From an uncultured Flavobacteriaceae bacterium (GTDB lineage: Bacteria > Bacteroidota > Bacteroidia > Flavobacteriales > Flavobacteriaceae), in NCBI GenBank assembly GCA_947501845.1, contig CANMXP010000004.1, forward strand, positions 216,755 through 280,754: a stretch of 64,000 bases of DNA, written 5' to 3'. This document shows, piece after piece, positions 48,389-57,122 of this stretch; within the stretch, counting starts at the first letter, position 1; each line of letters starts with the position of its first letter. Under the pieces are notes generated by a model that saw only the letters and a list, made by a program, of their open reading frames with translations, searched no databases and was not told the DNA's origin. The position numbers and the translations under genes are program-made.

Positions 48389-49183
48389 ATGAAAGAATTA
48401 TTTGAACTAACAGGAAAAGTATCATTAGTAACTGGGGGAACTCATGGCATAGGAATGGCTATTGCTAGAACTTTGGCAAAAGCAGGTGCTAAAGTGTGTG
48501 TTAATGATATAGACCAGGAAAAACTTGATAACTGTAAAAAAGAATTTCAATCTGAAGGAATAGACGTTTACACATTGTTATTTGATGTTACAGACGAAGA
48601 TGCTGTAGATAAAGGTATTTCTCAAATTGAAGAAGAAGTTGGAGATATTGATATTTTAGTAAACAATGCGGGAATTATAAAGCGTATTCCAATTTTAGAT
48701 ATGCCTGTTTCTGATTTTAAACAAGTTATTGATATTGATTTGGTAGCACCTCTAATTATGGCAAAAAGAGTTGCTCCAAAAATGTTAGAGAAAAGAGAAG
48801 GTAAAATTATAAATATATGTTCAATGATGAGTGTTTATGGAAGAAATTCAGTTTCTGCCTATGCAGCTGCTAAAGGAGGTTTAAAACTTCTAACACAAAA
48901 TATGACATGTGAGTGGGCAAAATATAATGTTCAGGTAAATGGAATTGGACCAGGTTATATTGCTACAGCTCAAACCGCTCCAATTAGAGTAGGAGGTCAT
49001 CCATTTAACGATCTGGTTATGACACGTACACCAGCCAATCGTTGGGGAGAACCATCAGATGTTGGAAACGCTGCGTTGTTTTTAGCTTCAAAAGCAGCAG
49101 ATTTTGTGAATGGTCAAGTATTGTATGTTGATGGAGGTATACTGGCTAATTTTGGCTATGTAAAAGGAGAGAATGACTTATAG
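48389..49183 (+). CDS. SDR family oxidoreductase, candidate 2-keto-3-deoxy-L-galactonate 5-dehydrogenase
   Basis: A 264-residue classical SDR of the gluconate 5-dehydrogenase/KduD-like group. TGGTHGIG is near residue 15, NNAG follows, and the active site is Ser in ICSMMS and YAAAK. An Asp after the second strand (VNDID) favours NAD. The place between the zinc dehydrogenase and the aldehyde dehydrogenase supports a role in epimerising C5 of 2-keto-3-deoxygalactonate. Spacing to its neighbours is 25 and 36 bp. Confidence 0.82.
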   Translation: MKELFELTGKVSLVTGGTHGIGMAIARTLAKAGAKVCVNDIDQEKLDNCKKEFQSEGIDVYTLLFDVTDEDAVDKGISQIEEEVGDIDILVNNAGIIKRIPILDMPVSDFKQVIDIDLVAPLIMAKRVAPKMLEKREGKIINICSMMSVYGRNSVSAYAAAKGGLKLLTQNMTCEWAKYNVQVNGIGPGYIATAQTAPIRVGGHPFNDLVMTRTPANRWGEPSDVGNAALFLASKAADFVNGQVLYVDGGILANFGYVKGENDL

Positions 49184-49219
49184 TATTTAAATAAATTCTA
49201 ATAAACTAATAAAAATAAT

Positions 49220-50674
49220 ATGTCAGGAACTAAAGAATACAAATTATTTATAAACGGAGAATGGAAAGCTTCTACTTCAGGAGAAACTATTGATGTTATT
49301 AGTCCATCTACTGAAGAATTGGTTGCGAAAATTCAAAACGGAACTGTTGATGAAGCCAATGAAGCTCTAGAGGCTGCTGAAAAAGCACAAAAGGAATGGA
49401 AAAAATTACCAGCACGTAAAAGAGCTGAGTATCTATATGCATTGGCCAATGAAATAAAAGCTAATTCTGATTATTTAGCAGAACTTTTAGTAAATGAGCA
49501 AGGAAAACTGCTTAAGGTCGCAAAAATGGAAGTAGCAGTAACGGCATCATTCATTGAGTATGCTGCAGAAGGCGCACGTAGAATTGAAGGAGATATTATT
49601 CCTTCTGATAATCCTGATGAACAAATCTGGATTCAAAAAATACCTAGAGGTGTTGTTGTAGCAATTACAGCCTGGAACTTCCCTTTTGCTTTAGCAGGAA
49701 GAAAAATTGGACCAGCTTTAGTTGCTGGAAATACAATTGTTGTTAAACCTACTTCTGAAACACCATTGGCAACTTTAGAATTAGGAAATTTAGCCAATAA
49801 AGTTGGTATTCCTAAAGGGGTATTGAATATTTTAACAGGACCAGGAAGAGCCATGGGTAATGCTTTGGTAAAAAGCCCAATTACTAAAATGGTTACCATG
49901 ACTGGCTCAACACCAGTTGGTCAGCAGATAGCCAGAAATGCTGCCGATAATTTAACACATGTACAATTAGAATTAGGAGGAAAAGCACCATTTATAGTTT
50001 TTGAGGATGCTGATATTGATGCAGCTGTTGATTCTGCATTACACTCTAGATTTGATAACTGCGGACAAGTTTGTACTTGTAACGAAAGAATGTACATACA
50101 TGAGTCTATCTACGATGTATTCATGGAGAAATTTATCGCTAAAACAAAAGCTTTAAAAGTAGGTAACCCAATGTTAGAAGATACAGATATGGGACCTAAA
50201 GTCAACAAATCTGAGCTAACACATATGGAGCACCTTGTTAAAGTGAGTTTAGAAGAAGGCGCTACTTTAGCAACTGGGGGTAAACGACCAGAAGGTAAAG
50301 AATTTGAAAAAGGATTCTGGTTTGAGCCTACGGTTTTAACTGATGTTAAACAAGATATGACTATTGTTCATGAAGAATCATTTGGTCCTATTTTACCAGT
50401 TTTAAAATTCAAATCGTTTGATGAAGTTATTGGGTATGCTAACGATTGTGAATACGGTTTGGCTGCTATGGTTTTTACAAACGATATGAACAAAATAATG
50501 AAATGTAATGAAGAATTGGAGTACGGTGAAATCTATGTAAATAGAGGCCATGGTGAACAGCACCAAGGGTTTCATAACGGCTATAAATTGTCTGGGTCTG
50601 GTGGTGAAGATGGAAAGTATGGTTTCGAACAATACTTAGAAAAGAAGACATTTTATGTAAAATATAAAGCATAG
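49220..50674 (+). CDS. Aldehyde dehydrogenase, probable 3,6-anhydro-L-galactose dehydrogenase
   Basis: A 484-residue aldehyde dehydrogenase of the AldA subgroup. Catalytic Glu is in LELGGKAP and Cys in NCGQVCTCNE; the C-terminus GFHNGYKLSGSGGEDGKYG is subgroup-typical. In known agar degraders an aldehyde dehydrogenase oxidises 3,6-anhydro-L-galactose to anhydrogalactonate. Its place 4 bp before a cycloisomerase-like enolase-superfamily gene and in one operon with GH117 makes this assignment strong. It is paralogous to the gene at 42181. Confidence 0.87.
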   Translation: MSGTKEYKLFINGEWKASTSGETIDVISPSTEELVAKIQNGTVDEANEALEAAEKAQKEWKKLPARKRAEYLYALANEIKANSDYLAELLVNEQGKLLKVAKMEVAVTASFIEYAAEGARRIEGDIIPSDNPDEQIWIQKIPRGVVVAITAWNFPFALAGRKIGPALVAGNTIVVKPTSETPLATLELGNLANKVGIPKGVLNILTGPGRAMGNALVKSPITKMVTMTGSTPVGQQIARNAADNLTHVQLELGGKAPFIVFEDADIDAAVDSALHSRFDNCGQVCTCNERMYIHESIYDVFMEKFIAKTKALKVGNPMLEDTDMGPKVNKSELTHMEHLVKVSLEEGATLATGGKRPEGKEFEKGFWFEPTVLTDVKQDMTIVHEESFGPILPVLKFKSFDEVIGYANDCEYGLAAMVFTNDMNKIMKCNEELEYGEIYVNRGHGEQHQGFHNGYKLSGSGGEDGKYGFEQYLEKKTFYVKYKA

Positions 50675-50678
50675 TTAA

Positions 50679-51770
50679 ATGACAACAAAAATTTCTAATG
50701 TAGAAGTAAAATTATTTAAGGTGCCATTGCCCGAAGTTTTATCGGATGCAAAACATGGCGATCATTATCACTTCGAATTAGTTACAACGACCATTACGCT
50801 AGAAGACGGTTCTCAAGGTACAGGTTATACCTATACTGGAGGAAAAGGAGGCACGGCCATTAAGGCTATGATAGAGCATGATTTTGCAGATGCCTTAATA
50901 GGAATGGATGGAAGCGATATTGAAAATGTTTACGACTTTTTAGAGTGGCATATTCATTATGTAGGTCGTGGTGGTATTGCATCATTTGCTATTTCAACTG
51001 TAGACATTGCTTTATGGGATATCCGTTGTAAAAAAATGGGTCAACCTTTATGGAAAGTAGCAGGAGGAGCAAATAATACTTGTAAAGCTTATTGCGGTGG
51101 AATCGATTTACAATTTCCAATTGAGAAATTGTTAAACAATATGAAAACCTATTTAGCAAATGGATTTAACGCAGTTAAAATTAAAATAGGTCGTGATAAT
51201 TTAGATGAAGACTTAGAAAGAATTAAAGCTGTTAGAGAATTTATTGGTCCAGATGTTACTTTCATGGTAGATGCTAATTATTCAATGACCGTTGAAAAAG
51301 CCATTAAAGCCATTGAAGGATTTAAACAATATGATATTACCTGGTTTGAAGAGCCTATTATTCCTGATAATTATAAAGGTTATGGGGAAATTGTAGATAA
51401 AACTGGATTTCCACTGGCAATGGGTGAAAATTTACACACTATTCATGAGTTTGAGTATGCCATGGAGCAATCTAAATTATCATTTGTTCAACCTGATGCT
51501 TCAAATTGTGGCGGTATAACAGGTTGGTTGGCAGCTGCTAAATTAGCAAAGGAAAATAACATTCCAGTATGTGCTCATGGTATGCAAGAATTGCATGTGA
51601 GTTTGGTGTCATCTCAAGAAAATTCAGGCTGGTTAGAAGTTCATAGTTTTCCTATAGACGAATACACAAAACGTCCTTTGGTAGTAGAAAACTATAGAGC
51701 AGTAGCTCCTGATACCCCTGGTGTTGGTGTAGAGTTCAATTGGGATAAACTCCAACCATATCTACAGTAA
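50679..51770 (+). CDS. Enolase-superfamily enzyme, probable 3,6-anhydro-L-galactonate cycloisomerase
   Basis: A 363-residue mandelate racemase/muconate lactonising enzyme-type protein. Lys167/Lys169 in VKIKIGRD, metal ligands Asp198 (MVDANY), Glu224 (WFEEPI) and Glu250 (MGENLH), and His300 in CAHGMQE match the superfamily active site. In Vibrio and other agar degraders such an enzyme opens anhydrogalactonate to 2-keto-3-deoxygalactonate. Being between the aldehyde dehydrogenase and GH117 supports this over a generic sugar-acid dehydratase. Confidence 0.88.
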   Translation: MTTKISNVEVKLFKVPLPEVLSDAKHGDHYHFELVTTTITLEDGSQGTGYTYTGGKGGTAIKAMIEHDFADALIGMDGSDIENVYDFLEWHIHYVGRGGIASFAISTVDIALWDIRCKKMGQPLWKVAGGANNTCKAYCGGIDLQFPIEKLLNNMKTYLANGFNAVKIKIGRDNLDEDLERIKAVREFIGPDVTFMVDANYSMTVEKAIKAIEGFKQYDITWFEEPIIPDNYKGYGEIVDKTGFPLAMGENLHTIHEFEYAMEQSKLSFVQPDASNCGGITGWLAAAKLAKENNIPVCAHGMQELHVSLVSSQENSGWLEVHSFPIDEYTKRPLVVENYRAVAPDTPGVGVEFNWDKLQPYLQ

Positions 51771-51787
51771 AGTTTGATTTTGAAATT

Positions 51788-52906
51788 ATGAGCAAAGATA
51801 TAACCGAGGAGCAATTAGATTTCTTAGGTATTACAAACAAAGACCATTTAAGTGCAGCCAGTAGAAGAGCTTTAAAATGGCCAACAGATATTGGAAATGA
51901 ATGGTTTTTTGAGTATGAAGTAGAAGATCTAAAAGGCGATTTGGCTTATGAAGAAGGAGTCGTAAGAAGAGACCCTAGTGCAATAATTAAGCACGATGGT
52001 AAATACTTTGTTTGGTATAGTAGAAGTGTTGGCCCAACCCAAGGATTTGGTGGTGATATTGTTGAGGAAAAAGTGTTCCCTTGGGATAGATGCGATATTT
52101 GGTATGCCACATCAGATGATGGAATTACTTGGAAAGAAGAAGGCTTAGCTGTTCCCAGAGGAGAAAAAGGGGCTTATGACGATCGTTCGGTTTTTACTGT
52201 TGAGATCATGGAATATGACGGCATGTTTTATTTATGTTATCAAACAGTAAAATGCCCCTATACGGTTAGAGTTAAAAATCAGGTTGGATTGGCGTGGTCA
52301 AAGTCTCCTTATGGGCCTTGGACAAAAAGTGAAGTACCTATTTTAAGTCCAGCAGATAATGGTATATGGAAAGGCACGAAACAAAATCGTTTTTCGGTTG
52401 AGAAAAAAGGAGATTTTGATAGTCATAAAGTTCATGATCCATGTATTATTCCTTACAATGGTAAATTTTACCTGTATTATAAAGGAGAGCAAATGGGTGA
52501 AGCAATTACCTTTGGTGGTCGTCAAATACGACATGGTGTTGCCATTGCAGATCATCCAAAAGGGCCCTATGTTAAATCTAAATACAATCCTATATCCAAT
52601 AGCGGACATGAGATTTGTGTTTGGAAGTACAATAATGGCATAGCGTCATTAATTACTACAGATGGTCCAGAGAAGAATACCGTGCAATGGTCACCAGATG
52701 GCATTAATTTTGATATTAAAGCTGTAGTAAAAGGAGCTCCGCATGCTATTGGATTAAATAGGTCAGCAAATATTGAAAAGGAGCCATTAGAGATTTTACG
52801 ATGGGGATTGACTCATGAATATATGAATGATGATTACCAATATATTAGACGATTTACTACTTGGCGTATGAAGCACCATACGGCAAAGGGGGAAAGTGGA
52901 GAATAA
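51788..52906 (+). CDS. GH117 alpha-1,3-(3,6-anhydro)-L-galactosidase (neoagarobiose hydrolase)
   Basis: A 372-residue five-bladed beta-propeller enzyme that splits neoagarobiose to galactose and 3,6-anhydro-L-galactose. Typical blocks are RRDPSAIIKHDGKYFVWYSR, HDPCIIPYNGKFYLYYKGE and the N-terminal helical segment SAASRRALKWP used for dimer swapping. No signal peptide is present, so it may act in the cytoplasm, with neoagarobiose imported. It is the last gene of the operon and is followed by a strong terminator. Confidence 0.92.
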   Translation: MSKDITEEQLDFLGITNKDHLSAASRRALKWPTDIGNEWFFEYEVEDLKGDLAYEEGVVRRDPSAIIKHDGKYFVWYSRSVGPTQGFGGDIVEEKVFPWDRCDIWYATSDDGITWKEEGLAVPRGEKGAYDDRSVFTVEIMEYDGMFYLCYQTVKCPYTVRVKNQVGLAWSKSPYGPWTKSEVPILSPADNGIWKGTKQNRFSVEKKGDFDSHKVHDPCIIPYNGKFYLYYKGEQMGEAITFGGRQIRHGVAIADHPKGPYVKSKYNPISNSGHEICVWKYNNGIASLITTDGPEKNTVQWSPDGINFDIKAVVKGAPHAIGLNRSANIEKEPLEILRWGLTHEYMNDDYQYIRRFTTWRMKHHTAKGESGE

Positions 52907-52917
52907 AACTATAAATT

Positions 52918-52978
52918 AACTCCAAAAATTAATTGTGTACTTCTTTTAAGCAAAATACAATTAATTTTTGGAGTTTTT
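52918..52978 (+). terminator. Strong terminator of the anhydrogalactose operon
   Basis: AACTCCAAAAATTAATTGT (52918-52936) and ACAATTAATTTTTGGAGTT (52957-52975) form a 19-bp perfect stem with a 20-base loop, followed by T residues. It closes the operon 12 bp after the GH117 stop. Confidence 0.88.
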
Positions 52979-53069
52979 AATTTTCTGAAAAACTCAGCCA
53001 TTTAATAGTAAATAAGTTTAGTTTTTCTTTCGTTTTTTAAGCGTTCATATAATGAGTTTTGGTTATAGT

Positions 53070-53852
53070 TTATTCTAGAATATGCCCTCCAGAATGATTA
53101 AGAATTGTACCCGTCATGTATCCTGCAAGATCTGAAGCAGCAAGAACTATGGCTTTAGCAGTGTCGTGTGTAGAGGGAAGTTTTTTTAATGCAGTTTTCT
53201 GTTGTTCAATAAATCCTTGCATTTCTTTTCTGCTTAAACCCATATTTGCGCCCATGGTGGTAAAGGTGTAATCAATTGTTGGAGAATCTGGCATAGCTTC
53301 AGAGCGTACCCCGATAACACGGATGCCTTCTGCTCCCCACTCGTTTGCAAGACTTTTTACTAAACCTTCGGTTGCTGCATGCGAAGCCGTAAGGGCAGCA
53401 CTCCATGGTGATCCCACTTTTGATAAAGTAGAGGTTATAAAAATAATAACGCCACTTTTTTGCTTCGCCATAATGGGAAATGCTGTTTTTGCTGTAACAA
53501 ATTGATTAGCAGTAGTTGTTTTAAGAGGGATTAGAAATTGCTCTAAGGTGACATCCAATGCTGGTTTACCATGGTTATATTCTGCAGGTTTTGAGGCACT
53601 TAAATTAATGACAATGTCTACGGGTACATTTTCACGGTCGAACCAAGAAAAATAACCATTAACTTCATCTTCATTTAAAGTGTCCACTTTTCTAACTTCT
53701 CCTAAATCTGAAGATTCTATGCCTTCCACATTTATGTCCGAAAGAAATATATTAGCTCCATAATCTTTAAAAACTTTGGCTACTTGTTTTCCTAAAGCTC
53801 CTTTTGCTCCAAAAATTAAGGCGTTTTTGTTTTCTAATAATTGATTTTTCAT
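53070..53852 (-). CDS. Atypical SDR family protein lacking the YxxxK active site
   Basis: A 260-residue Rossmann-fold protein. The N-terminal GAKGALGKQ motif and the overall SDR order are clear. The active-site segment reads LTASHAATEG, where classical SDRs have YxxSKAA: the Tyr is Leu and the Lys is His. The NNAG motif is NLSAS. Ser in TSTLS is kept. It may be a non-catalytic or differently acting SDR. It is the second gene of a DinB-SDR pair divergent from an HxlR regulator, which probably represses it. Confidence 0.78.
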   Translation of the reverse strand: MKNQLLENKNALIFGAKGALGKQVAKVFKDYGANIFLSDINVEGIESSDLGEVRKVDTLNEDEVNGYFSWFDRENVPVDIVINLSASKPAEYNHGKPALDVTLEQFLIPLKTTTANQFVTAKTAFPIMAKQKSGVIIFITSTLSKVGSPWSAALTASHAATEGLVKSLANEWGAEGIRVIGVRSEAMPDSPTIDYTFTTMGANMGLSRKEMQGFIEQQKTALKKLPSTHDTAKAIVLAASDLAGYMTGTILNHSGGHILE

Positions 53853-53873
53853 TTTTACTATTTTTAGTTTTAT

Positions 53874-54371
53874 TTATTCGTATTTCATAGCTTCATAACC
53901 AAAAACTTTTCTAATTAATGCTATTTGTCCAATGGCGTAAGATTCTCTATCTATTAAAAATATTATAGCTCCTAACAGGTTGTTTTGTCCTATTGTTTTG
54001 GGTATAAAAAGGGGAGATGGAGCCACTAATTGTTCTGGTGTGATTTCTTTAAGGCGTTTTTCTAATACAGGTGTTATTCTATCCCAATCTGCTATAATTT
54101 CTTCTAATGAAGGATAATGTACATCGGGAATAATAGGTTTATGCCCTTTAAAGAATTCAGGAAAAGCCTGTTCCAATTCTATCCCAATACTATTTCGAAG
54201 ATTGTATCTGGTAGTAGCCAGGTTACCTGCAATCCATGATAAATGGTTTGTAAGCCCATTTAACCTAATATGTGTGTGCTTAGGTTTAATGCCTGTTAAC
54301 ACGTTTTTAAAAAGTGTATCGTGGTAGCGATACTGTTCTAATAATCTTTCAATAGATAAGTCAATTTCCAT
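53874..54371 (-). CDS. DinB-like four-helix protein with incomplete metal site
   Basis: A 165-residue protein resembling the DinB/YfiT superfamily of metal-binding four-helix bundles, often thiol-dependent transferases or stress proteins. One conserved His is seen in NHLSWIAGNL. The C-terminal helix, usually HxxYHxGQ, reads DRESYAIGQIALIRK, so the two other His ligands are missing. Zinc binding is therefore doubtful. It is transcribed from the operator region at 54407-54460 together with the SDR gene 21 bp downstream. Confidence 0.7.
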   Translation of the reverse strand: MEIDLSIERLLEQYRYHDTLFKNVLTGIKPKHTHIRLNGLTNHLSWIAGNLATTRYNLRNSIGIELEQAFPEFFKGHKPIIPDVHYPSLEEIIADWDRITPVLEKRLKEITPEQLVAPSPLFIPKTIGQNNLLGAIIFLIDRESYAIGQIALIRKVFGYEAMKYE

Positions 54372-54406
54372 TTTATAGGTCTTATTTTATTATTGTATAT
54401 TTGACC

Positions 54407-54460
54407 AGTTGCAAAAAGCAACTAGACAAATATATAAAACTAATTGTTTTTTACAACTAG
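54407..54460. promoter_or_regulatory. Paired palindromic operators of the first HxlR module
   Basis: AGTTGCAAAAAGCAACT at 54407-54423 and CTAATTGTTTTTTACAACTAG at 54440-54460 are two inverted repeats with centres 35 bp apart, in the gap between the divergent DinB and hxlR genes. The same layout (two palindromes 36 bp apart) occurs in the second module at 55350-55400 with changed half-sites. They are likely binding sites for the HxlR protein encoded at 54483. Confidence 0.7.
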
Positions 54461-54482
54461 TTTTTAAATAAAATTAGTTTAT

Positions 54483-54908
54483 ATGAAAAATTCTAAGTCA
54501 AATTGTCCAATAAATCAAGCTTTAGAGGTATTTGGAGATAAGTGGACTTTGTTGATTATCAGAGATATTATGTTTGATGGGAAACACTATTTTAGGGAGA
54601 TGTTAGGATCTGATGAAAAAATAGCAAGTAATATTCTTACAGATAGGTTGAACAAATTAGAAGAATTTAGAATCTTGATTAAAACTAAAGATGCCCATCA
54701 TAAGCAGAAAAATGTATATAGTTTAACCAATAAAGGAATAGACTTAATGCCCGTTATGGTTAATTTGGCCCATTGGAGTACTAAACATAGAGAAGTTTCG
54801 GATAAGGATAAAGCACATGTCATGGAACTTGTTGATGGCGGACAAAAGCTACAGGATAAAATGAGTACTGCTCTTAGAGAAGAATTAAAATCGGTTTCTT
54901 TAGAATAA
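54483..54908 (+). CDS. HxlR family winged-helix transcriptional regulator
   Basis: A 141-residue regulator with the MarR-like winged helix of the HxlR family: CPINQALEVFGDKWTLLIIRDIMFDGKHYFREM-type start (Cys9, then DKWTLLIIRDI), SDRLNKLEEF recognition helix and YSLTNKGIDLMPVM wing. The single N-terminal Cys is a common redox or electrophile sensor site. It is divergent from DinB-SDR across paired operators and probably represses both sides. It is a paralogue of the regulator at 55408. Confidence 0.9.
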   Translation: MKNSKSNCPINQALEVFGDKWTLLIIRDIMFDGKHYFREMLGSDEKIASNILTDRLNKLEEFRILIKTKDAHHKQKNVYSLTNKGIDLMPVMVNLAHWSTKHREVSDKDKAHVMELVDGGQKLQDKMSTALREELKSVSLE

Positions 54909-54948
54909 GACGACAAGTTACAATGTGATATAACTTGTCGTCTTATTC
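54903..54948. terminator. Bidirectional terminator between convergent hxlR and NTF2-like genes
   Basis: GAATAAGACGACAAGTTA and TAACTTGTCGTCTTATTC form a perfect 18-bp stem with a 10-base loop. The stem starts inside the hxlR stop codon region and lies 8 bp from the end of the opposite gene. Confidence 0.85.
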
Positions 54949-54955
54949 TTTGAGT

Positions 54956-55318
54956 TTAATTTTGTGGCTTTGGGAATAACTCTGTGTCAAAATAGAAGCG
55001 TTGACGTGCTATTTTTCCATTGTTGACATTAAAAACTTCGCAACAAGGAATAGTAGCTTGTACTGGGTTCACTACTTTTAGTAAAGACAGATGAGTAATA
55101 GCATCATCAGCTACAATTAGATCTTGAGTTTCAACTGCAAATTCCATTTCAAAAGCCATTAACTTTTCAAAGTAATCTTCAGGATTATTGGTTGAAAACA
55201 TTGGACCCGTATATTTATGGTCATCAGCCATAAAACTTCGTGCTTCTGTAAAATCACCTTTATTAATTGCATTAAAAAAGCCTTCTACTACTTTTGTTGA
55301 ATTTTTTTCGTTGTCCAT
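54956..55318 (-). CDS. NTF2-like/SnoaL-like fold protein
   Basis: A 120-residue cone-fold protein of the SnoaL/limonene-epoxide-hydrolase-like group (VVEGFFNAINKGDFTEARSF at the N-terminus; helix then curved sheet). Such proteins are small isomerases, hydrolases or binding proteins; the polar pocket residues do not fix a reaction. It is divergent from the second HxlR gene across paired operators, so it is probably its target. Start at 55318 leaves the operators free. Confidence 0.75.
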   Translation of the reverse strand: MDNEKNSTKVVEGFFNAINKGDFTEARSFMADDHKYTGPMFSTNNPEDYFEKLMAFEMEFAVETQDLIVADDAITHLSLLKVVNPVQATIPCCEVFNVNNGKIARQRFYFDTELFPKPQN

Positions 55319-55349
55319 TTAAATTGAAATTTAATTGTTAAATTTGTTA

Positions 55350-55400
55350 CTTGCAAAATGCAAGCTTTACAAATATATCAATAAGCTTGCAAAATACAAG
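55350..55400. promoter_or_regulatory. Paired palindromic operators of the second HxlR module
   Basis: CTTGCAAAATGCAAG (55350-55364, perfect palindrome) and CTTGCAAAATACAAG (55386-55400, one mismatch) with starts 36 bp apart. They fill the space between the NTF2-like gene and the hxlR ATG at 55408. The arrangement parallels 54407-54460. Confidence 0.72.
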
Positions 55401-55407
55401 TCTTCTG

Positions 55408-55845
55408 ATGAAAAAAAATGAAAAACGCTCGGAATGCCCTATTAGTAGGTCTTTAGATTTATTTGGAGATAAATGGTCACTTTTAATAATAAGAGACATC
55501 GTTTTTAAAGGTTTTAGGTTCTATAATGAGTTTTTAGATTCTGGGGAAGGTATAGCAACTAATATGCTTTCTGATAGGTTAAAAAAATTAGAATTAAATG
55601 GGTTTATTATTAGTAAAAAATATAAACAGCTCAAAACAAAGAAAATATATCAACTTACAGAAGCAGGTATTGGTTTGATTCCAATTTTATTGGAAATGAT
55701 GGCATGGGGATTTAAACATGATGATACTTTGCTTATTCCAGATAATGAGGTTGGAATTGTAGATAGAATATGGAATGATAGAGAGGCCTTTTTAGAAGAA
55801 GTGGTTACTGCATTAAGAAATTTTGATAACAAAAACTTTTGTTAG
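55408..55845 (+). CDS. HxlR family winged-helix transcriptional regulator
   Basis: A 145-residue regulator from the ATG at 55408. The longer frame from 55351 would translate the operator repeats and gives an unnatural N-terminus. HxlR marks are ECPISRSLDLFGDKWSLLII (with the N-terminal Cys), SDRLKKLELNGFI and YQLTEAGIGLIPILLEM. It is a diverged paralogue of the gene at 54483. It likely controls the NTF2-like gene and itself. Confidence 0.9.
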   Translation: MKKNEKRSECPISRSLDLFGDKWSLLIIRDIVFKGFRFYNEFLDSGEGIATNMLSDRLKKLELNGFIISKKYKQLKTKKIYQLTEAGIGLIPILLEMMAWGFKHDDTLLIPDNEVGIVDRIWNDREAFLEEVVTALRNFDNKNFC

Positions 55846-56350
55846 GTGAACAATATTTTATTCATGTTTTTTATTTTCTTAATTGTTTGTGAAAACTTAA
55901 TTTAGGAAAACATTTTAATTATGAAACTGTGATAAGAGTGGGATATATTCACTTTTTTGATAAAAACACAAGGTTCTTAAAGGATAAAAGAGGAATGGTC
56001 ATAAATTTACATGTTCGAATAGGTTATAGGTTTTAATAATAGTTATTGTAAAGGATAATAGTTTGTGGTCTGGCATACTGCAAAAAAAACCACATTTTAG
56101 TTATAAAATGTGGTTTTTACACAATAAATTTAAATTTCAAGCCATTCAATCATGGCATCAAGAGTTTAGAGGATATAGTATATCCTAAACATCTTCTTTA
56201 TTAAATACAAAATATTTCAAAACTTAATTTATTGCCTGCTATTAACTATAAATGTTAGCCCAATAATTATAAACTGTAAATTATTTACATTAATTCCCTT
56301 ATTGTTATTAGATAGGAATTAATGATAATTATTACACATTATCTCAAAAT
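55846..56350. other. Gene-free region after the second hxlR gene
   Basis: A 505-bp AT-rich region. Its only clear structure is the terminator-like hairpin at 56083-56118. I see no ORF, tRNA or promoter that I can support. Confidence 0.5.
56083..56118. terminator. Terminator-like hairpin
   Basis: AAAACCACATTTTA and TAAAATGTGGTTTTT form a perfect stem of about 14 bp with a short loop, flanked by A- and T-runs, so it can work on both strands. It is 240 bp after hxlR. Confidence 0.75.
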
Positions 56351-56761
56351 TTAAAGAGAATTCTCAAGCATTTCTTGTAAATACTTAGCTCTATCATCAA
56401 TAGCTCCGTAATTTACACCAGATTCATGATCAAGAATGAGTTCTCCGTTTTCAAATTTCATCCAAGAATGTGCAGAAAAGACACTACTTTCGTCTTGAAA
56501 TACCACTTTTTTAAGAACCTCTTGTAGAGCTTCTTTACCCATTTCGTCACTACAAATACCCTCTAAAGCTTTAATAGTTGGTTCAAAATATATACTTGCA
56601 AGCCCTTCTTCGTATGTGTTTAAGTGTAGATTTTTTCCAAATGTATCCCATTTTACTTCAATGTCTACATCAAAATTTAAAGTTTCTAATATTCTTTTTT
56701 TTAAATCAGGAAATTGATTTTCCTCAAAATTCTTGATGGCTCTTTTTTCTTGAAGTCCCAT
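56351..56761 (-). CDS. Hypothetical acidic cytoplasmic protein
   Basis: A 136-residue protein I cannot assign. There is no signal or membrane segment. It starts with a basic helix (MGLQEKRAIKNFEEN), is acidic elsewhere and has an alternating helix/strand pattern (DVDIEVKWDTF; SIYFEPTIKALEGICSDE). Length, codon pattern and isolated position look like a real gene. It is monocistronic, with the terminator-like hairpin 230 bp downstream. Confidence 0.65.
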   Translation of the reverse strand: MGLQEKRAIKNFEENQFPDLKKRILETLNFDVDIEVKWDTFGKNLHLNTYEEGLASIYFEPTIKALEGICSDEMGKEALQEVLKKVVFQDESSVFSAHSWMKFENGELILDHESGVNYGAIDDRAKYLQEMLENSL

Positions 56762-57122
56762 TTTTTTTCTTATTTTAAAATTAAACGAGCAACAAAAAAA
56801 GATAAAAAATTAGCCTTACACATCACTATAAAAAGGTAAATAATGAATCCCTATTTTTAACTTATTTTTCTTTTTTGAACAGAATATATTATTTGTTAAT
56901 TTGTTTAGATTAACAAAGCTATGATGTTAACTCTTAAAGCAAATCACTATATTTAGGTATTATGTGATAGCTATAAATGGGTATTTTTTTGCTAACCTAC
57001 TTTATATTTACAGTATATATAAAATATGAAATAATTTATATTTTTTTTGTAGTGTGTTTATAAAAGAAAATAAGTATTTATAAATTATACGCAAGCCTAT
57101 TAAAATCTACTAAAAACTATTT
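56762..57122. other. Gene-free region between divergent genes
   Basis: 361 bp of very AT-rich sequence between the hypothetical gene (minus) and the response regulator (plus). It must hold both promoters, but I find no element pair good enough to mark. Confidence 0.4.

Noticed and set aside
52343..52643. ORFs of 88 and 94 codons on both strands within GH117
   Set aside because: Both lie inside a well-conserved GH117 coding region and have unnatural composition.
55351..55407. Longer start for the second HxlR regulator
   Set aside because: It would translate the paired operators and adds residues not expected in the family.
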